NCBI RefSeq assembly: GCF_003574465.1
Contig: NZ_QOWC01000012.1
Span: 1 to 64,000 of the forward strand
DNA length: 64,000 bases
Direction: 5' to 3'
Origin: Methylobacterium crusticola
GTDB taxonomy: Bacteria; Pseudomonadota; Alphaproteobacteria; Rhizobiales; Beijerinckiaceae
Position numbers and translations under genes: made by a program. Positions 25,056 through 33,494 of this stretch are shown piece after piece. The first letter of the stretch is position 1; each line of letters begins with the position of its first letter. The notes below the pieces were generated by a model. That model was not told the origin of the DNA. It worked only from the letters and a program-made list of their open reading frames with translations, and made no database searches.

Positions 25056-25964
25056 ATGCAGACGACCTCGACCTTCGACGACCGGGATCTCGCCGTCGTG
25101 CGCCGGGCCTTCGCGATCCAGACGCTGGCGGTCGCGGGCGTCGCCGACGATCCCCGGCTGGAGGACGCCTTCGCGAGCGTGCCGCGCGAGCGCTACCTCG
25201 GCCCGCCGCCCTGGCGGGTCTCCGGTCCGGCGGGCTACGTCGCGCTGCCCGGCACCGATCCGGTCCTCGCCTACCAGGACCGCCTGTTCGCGCTCGCGCC
25301 GGAGCGGGGCGTCAACAACGGCAGCCCGACGCTCCACGCCCGCTGGCTGCACCATTGCCGGTTGAAGTCCGGCGACCGGGTCGTGCATCTCGGAGCGGGC
25401 ACCGGCTACTACACGGCGCTGATCGCGCATCTGGTCGGACCGGGCGGCCGCGTGACCGCGGTGGAGTGCGACGCCGGCCTCGCCGGGCAGGCGGGGACGA
25501 ACCTCGCGCACCTGCCGAACGTGTCGGTGGTCCAGGGCGACGCGGCGCAGTGGCCCCGAGACGCCGTCGATTGCGTCTGCGTGAATTTCTCGGTCGAGCG
25601 CCCGGCCGCGGCCTGGCTCGATCGCCTGGGAGACGGCGGCAGGCTGATCTTCCCGCTCGGCGTGCCCCGGCCCGGTCGCAACGCGGGAGGTGGCCGCCAC
25701 GCCATGCACGGGGCGGCCATCCATGTCGAGCGCCGGGGTGCGGGCGATTTTCCGGCGCGGTGGCTCGGCGCGGCGTACTTCGTCTGCGCCGAGGGCGGGG
25801 AGGGCGAGATGGTGGGGAGCGACGCCGAGCGCGAAGTCTTGAGGGGCGCGTTCGAGCGCGGCGGGGTGGAGTTCGTCCGGTCCCTGCGCTGGCGGCGGCC
25901 CCCCTCGGATCGGTCCTGGTTCATGGGCTCAGGCTGGTCGCTCTCCTACGACGAGGCCGCGTGA
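25056..25964 (+). CDS. Protein-L-isoaspartate O-methyltransferase-like SAM methyltransferase
   Basis: 302 residues. The N-terminal part (FAIQTLAVAGV...VPRERYLGP) and the SAM-binding core (GDRVVHLGAGTGYYTALIAHLVGPGGRVTAVECD) resemble the PCMT family, which repairs isoaspartyl residues. The C-terminal region is longer than usual (classical Pcm is about 210 residues) and diverged, so a different methyl acceptor is possible. The ATG at 25056 gives MQTTSTFDDRDLAVVR; the in-frame extension to 24999 is not conserved. It is divergent from the tautomerase-tetR unit, across the palindromic operator. Confidence 0.75.
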   Translation: MQTTSTFDDRDLAVVRRAFAIQTLAVAGVADDPRLEDAFASVPRERYLGPPPWRVSGPAGYVALPGTDPVLAYQDRLFALAPERGVNNGSPTLHARWLHHCRLKSGDRVVHLGAGTGYYTALIAHLVGPGGRVTAVECDAGLAGQAGTNLAHLPNVSVVQGDAAQWPRDAVDCVCVNFSVERPAAAWLDRLGDGGRLIFPLGVPRPGRNAGGGRHAMHGAAIHVERRGAGDFPARWLGAAYFVCAEGGEGEMVGSDAEREVLRGAFERGGVEFVRSLRWRRPPSDRSWFMGSGWSLSYDEAA

Positions 25965-26129
25965 GCCGCCGCCCGCCCGGCGCGGCCCTCCGGCGGCCGG
26001 GCCGGTCGCGCGCCGTCCCCGGGGCGCGGCGCCCGCCCCGGTTCGAGCGGCCGGGGCCGTGAGCCTTCGCGCCGCCGCCGGGCGTCCGCGTCGTCGGGAT
26101 GCCGCGGCGGACCGGCGCCGCCGGGCGTC

Positions 26130-26936
26130 CTACCCGGGCCCCGGCGTCTTGTCCGGATAGCGGCAGAGATCGGCGATCAGGCAGCGCCAGCACTCGGGCC
26201 GGCGCGCCTTGCAGACGTAGCGGCCGTGCAGGATGAGCCAGTGGTGGGCGTTGAGGCGGTAGGGCGCCGGGACGATCGCCTCGAGGCCGGCCTGGACCTT
26301 GTCGGTCGTGGTGCCGGGCGCGAGCGGGATCCGGTTCGAGACCCGGAAGATGTGGGTGTCGACCGCGATGGTCGGCTCGCCGAAGGCGACGTTCAGCACC
26401 ACGCTGGCGGTCTTCCTGCCGACGCCCGGCAGCACCTCCAGGTGCTCGCGCGCCCGCGGCACGGCGCCGCCGTGCTCCTCCACCAGGATGCGCGAGAGGG
26501 CGATGACGTTGCGGGCCTTGGTGTTGAACAGACCGATGGTGCGGATGTGGTGGCGCACCGCCTCCTCGCCGAGCGCCAGCATGGCGGCCGGGTTGTCGGC
26601 GCGGGCAAAGAGCGGGGCGGTCGCGAGGTTCACGCTCCGGTCCGTCGCCTGGGCGGACAGCACCACCGCCACGAGCAGCGTGTAGGGGTTGCGGTAGGCG
26701 AGGTCGGAGCGCGGCGCCGGGTCGGCGGCGCTCAGGCGCGCGAAGATCTCGGCGAGCGTTGCGGCGTCCACGGGCTCGCGCGGCACGGGCGCGGCGCGGG
26801 CCGTGAGGGGGGCGACGAGCCGCGCGCCCGCCTTCGCGGCCGGCCGGGCGTCTGGACTGGTGTCCGGACCGGTGTCCGGCCCGGCGCCCGGGGGCGCGGC
26901 GATTTTCCCGCGGGAGGCCTGGTTCCGTCGTGTCAT
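26130..26936 (-). CDS. nth: Endonuclease III
   Basis: 268 residues. Bifunctional DNA glycosylase/AP lyase of base-excision repair, acting on oxidised pyrimidines. The helix-hairpin-helix LPGVGRKTASVVLNVAF contains the catalytic lysine; the catalytic aspartate lies in VDTHIFRVSNR. The 4Fe-4S cluster is complete: Cys-x6-Cys-x2-Cys-x5-Cys in CKARRPECWRC...LC. The first 50 or so residues are an extra, low-complexity extension with a GPDTGPDTSPDA repeat and many alanines and prolines, not found in the 211-residue E. coli enzyme. It is divergent from the DUF2244 gene, with only about 20 bp between start codons. Confidence 0.95.
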   Translation of the reverse strand: MTRRNQASRGKIAAPPGAGPDTGPDTSPDARPAAKAGARLVAPLTARAAPVPREPVDAATLAEIFARLSAADPAPRSDLAYRNPYTLLVAVVLSAQATDRSVNLATAPLFARADNPAAMLALGEEAVRHHIRTIGLFNTKARNVIALSRILVEEHGGAVPRAREHLEVLPGVGRKTASVVLNVAFGEPTIAVDTHIFRVSNRIPLAPGTTTDKVQAGLEAIVPAPYRLNAHHWLILHGRYVCKARRPECWRCLIADLCRYPDKTPGPG

Positions 26937-26956
26937 GCCCGCCTTATATGGGGCGG

Positions 26957-27493
26957 ATGGCGAGCGGCAAGGCACCGGATCGGGGAACGGGACGGCATCC
27001 CTACGGGCGCGATCCCGACGCGATCGAGCGCCCCGTCTTCGCCGCCACGATCCGGCCGCACCGCTCCCTGTCGCGCCTCGGCTTCCGGGTCGTCATGGGG
27101 TTCTGCGGAGTCGTCTCGCTGGTGACGGGGCTCGCCTTCCTGCAGATGGGGATGTGGCCGGTCACCGGCTTCTTCGGCCTCGACATCGCCGCCCTCTGGC
27201 TCGCCCTGACGCTCAACGCCCGCCGCGGACGCTCCTTCGAGGAAGTGATGATCAGCCAGATCGAGGTGCTGATCGCCCGCGTCAGCCACCGGGGCGAGCG
27301 GGCGGAGTGGCGCTTCAACCCGCTCTGGACGCGGCTGCACAAGGTCGAGGACGAGGAGTACGGGCTGCTCTCGCTCGCCGTCGTGTCCCGCGGCCAGCGC
27401 GTTCCCGTCGCCCGCGACGCCTCGCCGGCCGAGCGCCAGACCGTGGCGGACGGGCTGACCCGGGCGCTCGCCGAGGTGAAGAAGGGCTACTGA
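26957..27493 (+). CDS. DUF2244 membrane protein
   Basis: 178 residues. Two hydrophobic helices (VVMGFCGVVSLVTGLAFLQM and GFFGLDIAALWLALTL) follow a short N-terminal region with TIRPHRSLSRLGF, and a soluble C-terminal beta-rich part follows. This is the DUF2244 pattern of alphaproteobacterial inner-membrane proteins of unknown function. Starts at 26948 and 26930 are also in frame. Its promoter must overlap the start of the divergent nth gene. Confidence 0.8.
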   Translation: MASGKAPDRGTGRHPYGRDPDAIERPVFAATIRPHRSLSRLGFRVVMGFCGVVSLVTGLAFLQMGMWPVTGFFGLDIAALWLALTLNARRGRSFEEVMISQIEVLIARVSHRGERAEWRFNPLWTRLHKVEDEEYGLLSLAVVSRGQRVPVARDASPAERQTVADGLTRALAEVKKGY

Positions 27494-27521
27494 CGCCGCC
27501 GGGGCGAAGCGTCCGGCGCCC

Positions 27522-29726
27522 TCAGGCCAGCCACTCCCGCAGCTTCGTGAAGCGCCGCCGCCCCGCCCCGCCCCGGACCGCGATGGCGACCGCGCGGGTC
27601 TGCGCCACCAGGACCACCAGCCGCTTGCCCCGGGTGACGCCCGTGTAGAGCAGGTTGCGGGCGAGCATCGTGTAGTGCTGGAGCGCCACCGGGATCACCA
27701 CGGCGGGGTACTCCGACCCTTGCGCCTTGTGGATCGTGATGGCGTAGGCGGGGCTGAGGGCGTCGAGCTCGTCGAACGGCCACGCGACCTCGCGACCGTC
27801 GAAGGCGGCGCTCAGGACGGCCTCCTCCGGGTCGACCCGGGTGACGCGCCCGAGGTCGCCGTTGAAGACCTCGCGGTCGTAGTCGTTCTGCCCCACCATC
27901 ACCCGGTCGCCCGGGGCGAAGCGCCAGCCGAAGCGCTCGACCGCGACCGGCGGGTCCGGGTTGAGCACCCGCTGGAGCGCCTGGTTGAGGTTGCGGCTCC
28001 CGAGGGCTCCGCGGGTCATCGGGCAGAGCACCTGCACGTCCCGCACCGGATCGAGCCCGAAGCGGCGCGGGATGCGGCGGGCAACGATCTCGACGAGCGT
28101 GTCGGCGCCCGCGTCGGGATCGTCGATCTCGACGAGGAAGAAGTCGCCCGAGGGGTCCCGCGCGCCCTCCGGCATCCGGCCGGCGTTGATCCGGTGGGCG
28201 CTGACGATGATCCGGCTCTCGGCCGCCTGGCGGAACACCTCCGTGAGCCGCGCCACCGCGATCCGCCCCGAGGTGATCACGTCGGACAGCACCTGGCCGG
28301 GGCCGACCGAGGGCAGCTGGTCGACGTCGCCGACGAGCCAGAGCGCGGCGTGGCGCGGGAGCGCCCGCGTCAGGGCGTTCATCAGCGGCACGTCGATCAT
28401 CGAGGCCTCGTCCACCACCAGGAGGTCGCAGGCCAGGCGGTTGTGCTCGTTGCGCTGGAAGCCGCCCGCCCGGGGGTCGACCTCGAGCAGGCGGTGGAGG
28501 GTCTTCGCCTCGCGCCCGGTCTGCTCGGTCATGCGCTTGGCCGCGCGCCCCGTGGGAGCGGCGAGCAGCACCCGCGCGTCCACGCTTCCGAGCATCCGCA
28601 GCAGGGCGTCGAGGGTGCTGGTCTTGCCGACCCCGGGCCCGCCGGTCATCACCGCGACCTTGGCGTTGAGGATCGTGGCGGCGGCCTCGCGCTGCGAGGG
28701 CGATAGGGCCCGGCCGGTCCCGGCCTCGACGGCGGCCAGCGCCGCCGCCACCGGGATCTCCGGCCAGGGCAGGGGGGCCGCGTCGAGGGCGAGGAGCCGC
28801 TCGGCGATGGTCCGCTCCGCCGCGTGCAGCCCGCGCAGGAAGACGTGGGGCGTGCCCGCGATGGTGTCCGCCACCACGGCGTCGCCGCCGAGCTCCTCCA
28901 CCAGGGCGGTGCGGATCAGGCCGGCCTCGACCTCGAGCAGCGTCGCCGCGCGCGCGACCAGCTCCGGCACCGGCAGGGCGCAGTGGCCGTCGTCCATGGC
29001 GGCCTGGAGCGCGTAGGAGAGCCCGGCCCGCAGGCGCGCCGGTGCGGTCGGGGGCAGGCCGAGCCGGCGCGCGATCGCGTCGGCGGTGCGGAAGCCGATG
29101 CCGCGCACGTCGCGGGCGAGGCGGTAGGGATCCTCCGTCATCACGGCGACGGACTCGGTGCCGTAGGTCCTGAAGATGCGCACCGCCCGCGCCGTGCCGA
29201 CGCCGTGGGCGTGCAGGAAGATCATGATCTCCCGCACCACCTTGTGCTCGGCCCAGGCCGCGACGAGGCGCGCCGCCCGGGTCGGCCCGATGCCGGCGAC
29301 CTCGGTCAGGCGCTCGGGCGTCGCCTCGATGACCGCGAAGGTCTCGGGCCCGAACGCCGCCACGATGCGCTTGGCCATCGCCGGCCCGATGCCGCGCATC
29401 TGGCCGGAGGCGAGGTAGCGGGCGATGCCCTCGGCGCCCGTCGGCGGCGTGCACGCGAGGGTGTCGGCCCGGAACTGGAGGCCGTGGGTGCGGTCGCTGA
29501 CCCAGGCCCCGGTGGCGGTGATCCACTCGCCGGCCGCGACCGCCGGGGCGTGCCCCACCAGGGCGACGAGGTCGCGCCGGCCCCGCGCCTTGACCTTCAG
29601 GACGCAGAACCCGCTCTCGGCGTTGTGGAACGTGACGCGCTCGACGGAGCCCGCGAGGGCGTCGGCGGGCGGGCGCCGCGGCCCCTCGGGCGGCCGGGTT
29701 CGGGCTGTCGGTGGGGGCGTGGGCAT
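27522..29726 (-). CDS. recD2: ATP-dependent RecD2-like DNA helicase
   Basis: 734 residues. N-terminal OB-like region (SVERVTFHNAESGFCVLKV), helix-hairpin-helix repeats (MRGIGPAMAKRIV, VAGIGPTRAARLV, VRGIGFRTADAIA), then the SF1B motor. The motor has Walker A GGPGVGKTSTLDAL, AAPTGRAAKRM, Walker B LLVVDEASMIDVPLM, GDVDQLPSVGPGQVL, LTEVFRQ and the C-terminal YAITIHKAQGSEYPAVV and RNLLYTGVTRGKRLV. RecD2 is the stand-alone RecD form of bacteria that lack RecBCD and unwinds DNA 5'-3'. Length and layout are typical. The C-terminal end has a short basic tail (RGGAGRRRF). ATG at 29726. Confidence 0.93.
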   Translation of the reverse strand: MPTPPPTARTRPPEGPRRPPADALAGSVERVTFHNAESGFCVLKVKARGRRDLVALVGHAPAVAAGEWITATGAWVSDRTHGLQFRADTLACTPPTGAEGIARYLASGQMRGIGPAMAKRIVAAFGPETFAVIEATPERLTEVAGIGPTRAARLVAAWAEHKVVREIMIFLHAHGVGTARAVRIFRTYGTESVAVMTEDPYRLARDVRGIGFRTADAIARRLGLPPTAPARLRAGLSYALQAAMDDGHCALPVPELVARAATLLEVEAGLIRTALVEELGGDAVVADTIAGTPHVFLRGLHAAERTIAERLLALDAAPLPWPEIPVAAALAAVEAGTGRALSPSQREAAATILNAKVAVMTGGPGVGKTSTLDALLRMLGSVDARVLLAAPTGRAAKRMTEQTGREAKTLHRLLEVDPRAGGFQRNEHNRLACDLLVVDEASMIDVPLMNALTRALPRHAALWLVGDVDQLPSVGPGQVLSDVITSGRIAVARLTEVFRQAAESRIIVSAHRINAGRMPEGARDPSGDFFLVEIDDPDAGADTLVEIVARRIPRRFGLDPVRDVQVLCPMTRGALGSRNLNQALQRVLNPDPPVAVERFGWRFAPGDRVMVGQNDYDREVFNGDLGRVTRVDPEEAVLSAAFDGREVAWPFDELDALSPAYAITIHKAQGSEYPAVVIPVALQHYTMLARNLLYTGVTRGKRLVVLVAQTRAVAIAVRGGAGRRRFTKLREWLA

Positions 29727-29817
29727 CGGGCGGCGGCGGGGAAGCGGGAGCGCGGGAGAGCCCGCGTCCTCCCCCGAGAGATCGTGCCGGGCCGCCGCGC
29801 CCGCAAGCGCCCGCGCC

Positions 29818-30213
29818 CTACCAGGGCTCGGGCCCCTCGCCGGGGGCGCCCTCGCCGGTGGGGTCCTGGCCGGGCGCGGGCGGGCGCTCGAAGCGCGCGC
29901 CGCCCCAGCCGCCGGGCCGCCCGCGGGCCCAGGGCGGCGGGCCGCCCCAGCGCCCGTGCTCGCGGTAGGCCGGGCCGTCGTCGCAGACCCGCACGCGGCG
30001 CACCACCTCCTCGCCGTCCGGGTCGATGCGGCGCTTCACGAACACCCGGCAGGTCTCGGACGGCTCCGGCCGGGCGAAGCGCGGCGGGGGACGCCCCTCG
30101 TCCCGGAGTCCGGCGTAGGGCGGGGGCTCGTCGAAGTCGGCCGCGCGCGCAGGATGGGCCTGCGGCGCGAGGCCCGCCAGGACCAGCGCGAGGGCGGCGG
30201 CGAGGCGCGTCAT
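29818..30213 (-). CDS. Small secreted hypothetical protein
   Basis: 131 residues. A signal peptide is evident: MTRLAAALALVLAGLAPQ followed by AHPARA and a likely cleavage before ADFDEPPP. The mature part has two cysteines (ETCRVFVKRR and RVRVCDDGP) that could pair, a charged beta-like stretch between them, and a Pro/Gly/Arg/Trp-rich C-terminal tail. No family recognised. It is probably periplasmic. The gap to recD2 is about 90 bp. Confidence 0.7.
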   Translation of the reverse strand: MTRLAAALALVLAGLAPQAHPARAADFDEPPPYAGLRDEGRPPPRFARPEPSETCRVFVKRRIDPDGEEVVRRVRVCDDGPAYREHGRWGGPPPWARGRPGGWGGARFERPPAPGQDPTGEGAPGEGPEPW

Positions 30214-30376
30214 GGACCGGAACTCCCTGGGGGAAGGCGCCCCCGAGGGGCGCCGATGGGTCCTAAGGATCGTGCCGGCGCCTTGAACCGGGCCTGAAGC
30301 CGCCGTTGCCGCGCGTACAGCTTGCCCGCCCGCCGGCTCGTCCCGGACGCGCGGGACGGCGGGCGCCGCGGCCGGC

Positions 30377-32833
30377 TCAGGCGTCGTCCGCGGACGCCGG
30401 GCGCAGCGCGATCACCTGCTCGGTCGCGGCCTCGACGGCGGCGGCGGAGAACAGGAGCGGCACGGCCGCGCGCGCGGCCCAGAGCCCCGCGAGGTCGTCG
30501 TAATGCGCCGAGCGCGGGTCGCCCGACTGGCCGGGCGCGTTCACGAACACGCTCGCGTCCCAGTTCCCCACATCCACCACCATCCGGAACGAGGCGCCGA
30601 CCGTGAGGCGGAACGTGTCGGGCCGGTAGGTCGTGTTCATCACGCTCGCGCCCGAGCCGCCGACGGGCAGGGGCCCGACGTCGCGCCCCGCCGGGGCGAT
30701 CCCGGAGAGCGGGTGGGCGAACAACGCGTGGTGCAGCCGGCCCCAGGCCCAGGCGGACGGGTCGGCGCCGAGGCGCGAGGCGCAGTCCCGGTAGGCGGCC
30801 GCCAGGGTGTCGCGCAGGAGCGCGTCCCGCGCGGCAGGCCCGAGGTTCGCGGGCGCGCCGTCGAGGCCCGCGGGCGCGCCCTCGAGGAGGTCGAGGAGCG
30901 TCTCCGGGTCGCCCGGCAGCAGCAGGGCCGCGGTCGCCGGGTTGGGTGCGACGCGGCGCAGCAGCGCCGGGCGCAGGTGGTGCATCCACCACACCTCCGC
31001 GAGCGCGGCGGCCGGGCTGCCCTCGTGCAGGTGGCCGTCGAAGCCCGCCAGGAGCGCGCGCGCGGCGCCGGCCTCGTCCGGCCCGGCGCCGGCCGGGCCC
31101 GCCGCCGTGCCGGTCTGGTCCGGCCCGGGCCCGGCGTCGCCCGGGGCGGCGAGGCCGGCGGCCAGCGCCGCGAGCCGCCGGGCCGGCAGCGAGAGGTCGT
31201 CGCCCTGGAGCGCCACCGAATCGGCGAGGCTGTGGCGCGGCTGGGCCTCCAGGACCGCGTGGATGCGGCTCGCCCGCCAGGGCTCCAGCCACTCGAAGCC
31301 GAGCTTGCGCGCCTGCGCCGGGTAGCCCTCCGGCAGGTTCATCTCGTTGGCGGTGGCGACGAAGCCGCGGTCCGGGTCGATGGCCCGCGGCAGGTCCTCG
31401 GGCGGGTGGAAGCCGTCCCACTCGTGGCTGCCGTCGCCCGGCACCGGCATCAGGCCGTCCCAGGTCGGGCGCCGGGGCGCCTTGCCGGCCATGAACCAGG
31501 CGATGCGCCCGCCGGCATCGGCGTAGACCTGGTTCACCGAGGGCGCGGACCAGTGCCGCAGCGCCGCCCCGAAGGCATCCGGGTCGGCGGCGTCGAGGTA
31601 GGCGAGGCTCGCCAGGTAGGCGGCGCTGCCGGGCTCGGTCCAGACCGTGCGCAGCGCGAAGGCGCGGCGGGCCGTCCGGTCCTCCCGCACGACCGGGCCG
31701 TGGCGGGTGAAGGCAAGGGAGACGGCCTCGTCCGGCCCGCCCCGGACCGCGACGTGCTCCTCGCGGCGCCGCATCCGCTCCCAATCCCCGCCGTACCGGT
31801 ACAGGTCCGGGTCGTCGGGATGGGTCTCGTAGACGACGAGGTCCTCCTGATCGAGGGGCGCGATGGTCAGGCTGAAGGCGGCCCGGCCGTTATGGCCGAT
31901 CGAGATGCCGGGCAGCGCCGGCTCGCCGGCCCCGATCACGTCGAGGCCCGGCGCGGTGAGGTGCACGACGTAGCGCAGGGAGGGCAGCTGGTAGGCCCGG
32001 TGGGGATCGCTCGCCAGGATCGGGCGCCCGGTGGCCGTGCGCCCGGGCCCGACCGCCCAGTTGTTCGAGCCCTCCGGGGCCGCGGCGGCGGGGGCCGGAG
32101 GCGGCGCCCGGGCGACCACCTCGCCGTGCTCGGTCACCCGGCACCATTGCCAGGCCTCGTCCCGGCGGGCCGCCAGCCGCTCGGGCGAGAAGCCGACGCC
32201 CGCGGTGCCGAGGCGGACCTCGTCGAGCACGTCGGCCGGGATGCAGGCGGGATCGAGGCCCGCCGGCGGCACCGGGTCGTGGGCCGGCGAGAGCGCCTTG
32301 CGGTAGCGGTCGAGGGCGAGGGCCCCCCGCGCGGCGACCCGGGCCCGGGCCACCTCCGACAGGGCGTTGCGGACGAGCGCGTGGCTGCGGATGCGCACCA
32401 CGTCGGCGGCCTCCCAGGGCTCGGGCCGCGTCCCCAGGCTGGCGAATTCCGGCGGCAGCCAGGCGGGGTCGGCGGCGGTGAGCGCCACGAAGGCGTTGAG
32501 CCCGCCGACGAAGGCCTCGGCGACGGCGCGGGTGTCCGGGCAGCCGTAGGCGGCCCACTCGGCCTCCATGTCGCCGCGGTACAGGAACAGGCGCGAGGCC
32601 CGGTCCTGCGCGAGGTAGCCCGGGCCGAAATCCTTGGCGAGCCGCCCGAGGCCGCGCTTGCGCCAGAGATCGAGCTGCCAGAGGCGGTCCCGGGCGGCGT
32701 TGAAGCCCTGCACCCGGAAGGCGTCGCCCCGGGAGGCCGCGCAGATGTGCGCCACTCCCCAGCGGTCGATGCGGATCTCCGCCGGCTCCGCGAGGCCCGG
32801 CAGGACGAGGGTGAGGGTGCGGTGTCCCGACAT
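30377..32833 (-). CDS. Penicillin acylase-family (Ntn-hydrolase) protein
   Basis: 818 residues. The family is made as a precursor that cleaves itself; here the nucleophile is predicted to be Ser256 in EGSNNWAVGPGRTATG, so the alpha part is residues 1-255 and the beta part 256-818. Other signatures are SDPHRAYQLPS, GISIGHNGRAAFSLT, TRHGPVV, FVATANEMNLPEGYP and SVMNTTYRPDTF with GASFRMVVDVGNWD near the end. Members hydrolyse amide bonds of penicillins, glutaryl compounds or acyl-homoserine lactones; the substrate here is not predictable. Unlike most family members, no signal peptide is visible from the ATG at 32833, suggesting a cytoplasmic location. An Ala/Gly/Pro linker lies near residue 560. 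Confidence 0.88.
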   Translation of the reverse strand: MSGHRTLTLVLPGLAEPAEIRIDRWGVAHICAASRGDAFRVQGFNAARDRLWQLDLWRKRGLGRLAKDFGPGYLAQDRASRLFLYRGDMEAEWAAYGCPDTRAVAEAFVGGLNAFVALTAADPAWLPPEFASLGTRPEPWEAADVVRIRSHALVRNALSEVARARVAARGALALDRYRKALSPAHDPVPPAGLDPACIPADVLDEVRLGTAGVGFSPERLAARRDEAWQWCRVTEHGEVVARAPPPAPAAAAPEGSNNWAVGPGRTATGRPILASDPHRAYQLPSLRYVVHLTAPGLDVIGAGEPALPGISIGHNGRAAFSLTIAPLDQEDLVVYETHPDDPDLYRYGGDWERMRRREEHVAVRGGPDEAVSLAFTRHGPVVREDRTARRAFALRTVWTEPGSAAYLASLAYLDAADPDAFGAALRHWSAPSVNQVYADAGGRIAWFMAGKAPRRPTWDGLMPVPGDGSHEWDGFHPPEDLPRAIDPDRGFVATANEMNLPEGYPAQARKLGFEWLEPWRASRIHAVLEAQPRHSLADSVALQGDDLSLPARRLAALAAGLAAPGDAGPGPDQTGTAAGPAGAGPDEAGAARALLAGFDGHLHEGSPAAALAEVWWMHHLRPALLRRVAPNPATAALLLPGDPETLLDLLEGAPAGLDGAPANLGPAARDALLRDTLAAAYRDCASRLGADPSAWAWGRLHHALFAHPLSGIAPAGRDVGPLPVGGSGASVMNTTYRPDTFRLTVGASFRMVVDVGNWDASVFVNAPGQSGDPRSAHYDDLAGLWAARAAVPLLFSAAAVEAATEQVIALRPASADDA

Positions 32834-32981
32834 GGCGTGTCCCCGGGGCTGTCCTTGGCGCTCGCGTCGGCGCCATTGTCGAAGCGCGCCCGCCCCGTGT
32901 CGAATCGGGCCAGGTCTGCGCTGGCATCGGGGCGGGTTCTTCGCCATCGTCGCGGCCCCGCTCCGCTCCCGGGAGGACCCC

Positions 32982-33440
32982 ATGAGCCCGCACGCCCCGC
33001 CGGACCCGGATTTCGCCGCACGGGTGCGCGACAGCTTCGGCCGGCAGGGTCTGATGGCGACGCTGGGCGCGAGCCTGTCGCGGGTCGAGCCCGGCCTCGT
33101 CGCGATCGTGCTGCCGTTCCGCCCGGAGCTGACGCAGCAGCACGGCCTCTTCCACGCCGGCGCCACGAGCGCGATCGCGGATTCCGCCGGCGGCTACGCC
33201 GGCTTCACGCTGTTTCCCGCCGACAGCTCGGTGCTGACCGCCGAGTTCAAGATCAACCTTTTGGCCCCGGCCCGGGGCGAGCGGCTGGTGGCGGTGGGAG
33301 AGGTGGTCCGGTCCGGGCGCACGCTGACGATCTGCGACCTGAAGGTCTACGCCGAGGCGGGCGGCGCCCGCACGCTCTGCGCCACGGGGCTCCAGACCCT
33401 GGTCTGCCTGCGGGACCGGCCGGACACGCAGACGCGGTGA
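32982..33440 (+). CDS. PaaI-family hotdog thioesterase
   Basis: 152 residues with the hotdog fold of the PaaI/YdiI group: GLVAIVLPFRPELTQQHGLFHAGATSAIADSAGGYAGF, where the HG/H.G stretch and the following helix form the active site, then LTAEFKINLLAPARGERLVAVGEVVRSGRTL. Such enzymes hydrolyse acyl-CoA thioesters. The ATG at 32982 follows GGGAGG by 6 bases. It is divergent from the penicillin-acylase-family gene. Confidence 0.87.
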   Translation: MSPHAPPDPDFAARVRDSFGRQGLMATLGASLSRVEPGLVAIVLPFRPELTQQHGLFHAGATSAIADSAGGYAGFTLFPADSSVLTAEFKINLLAPARGERLVAVGEVVRSGRTLTICDLKVYAEAGGARTLCATGLQTLVCLRDRPDTQTR

Positions 33441-33494
33441 GCCCCGGGCCCTGCCGGGAGCTCGCGGCCGCGCGGCCCGGCGGCCGGTCCGGCC

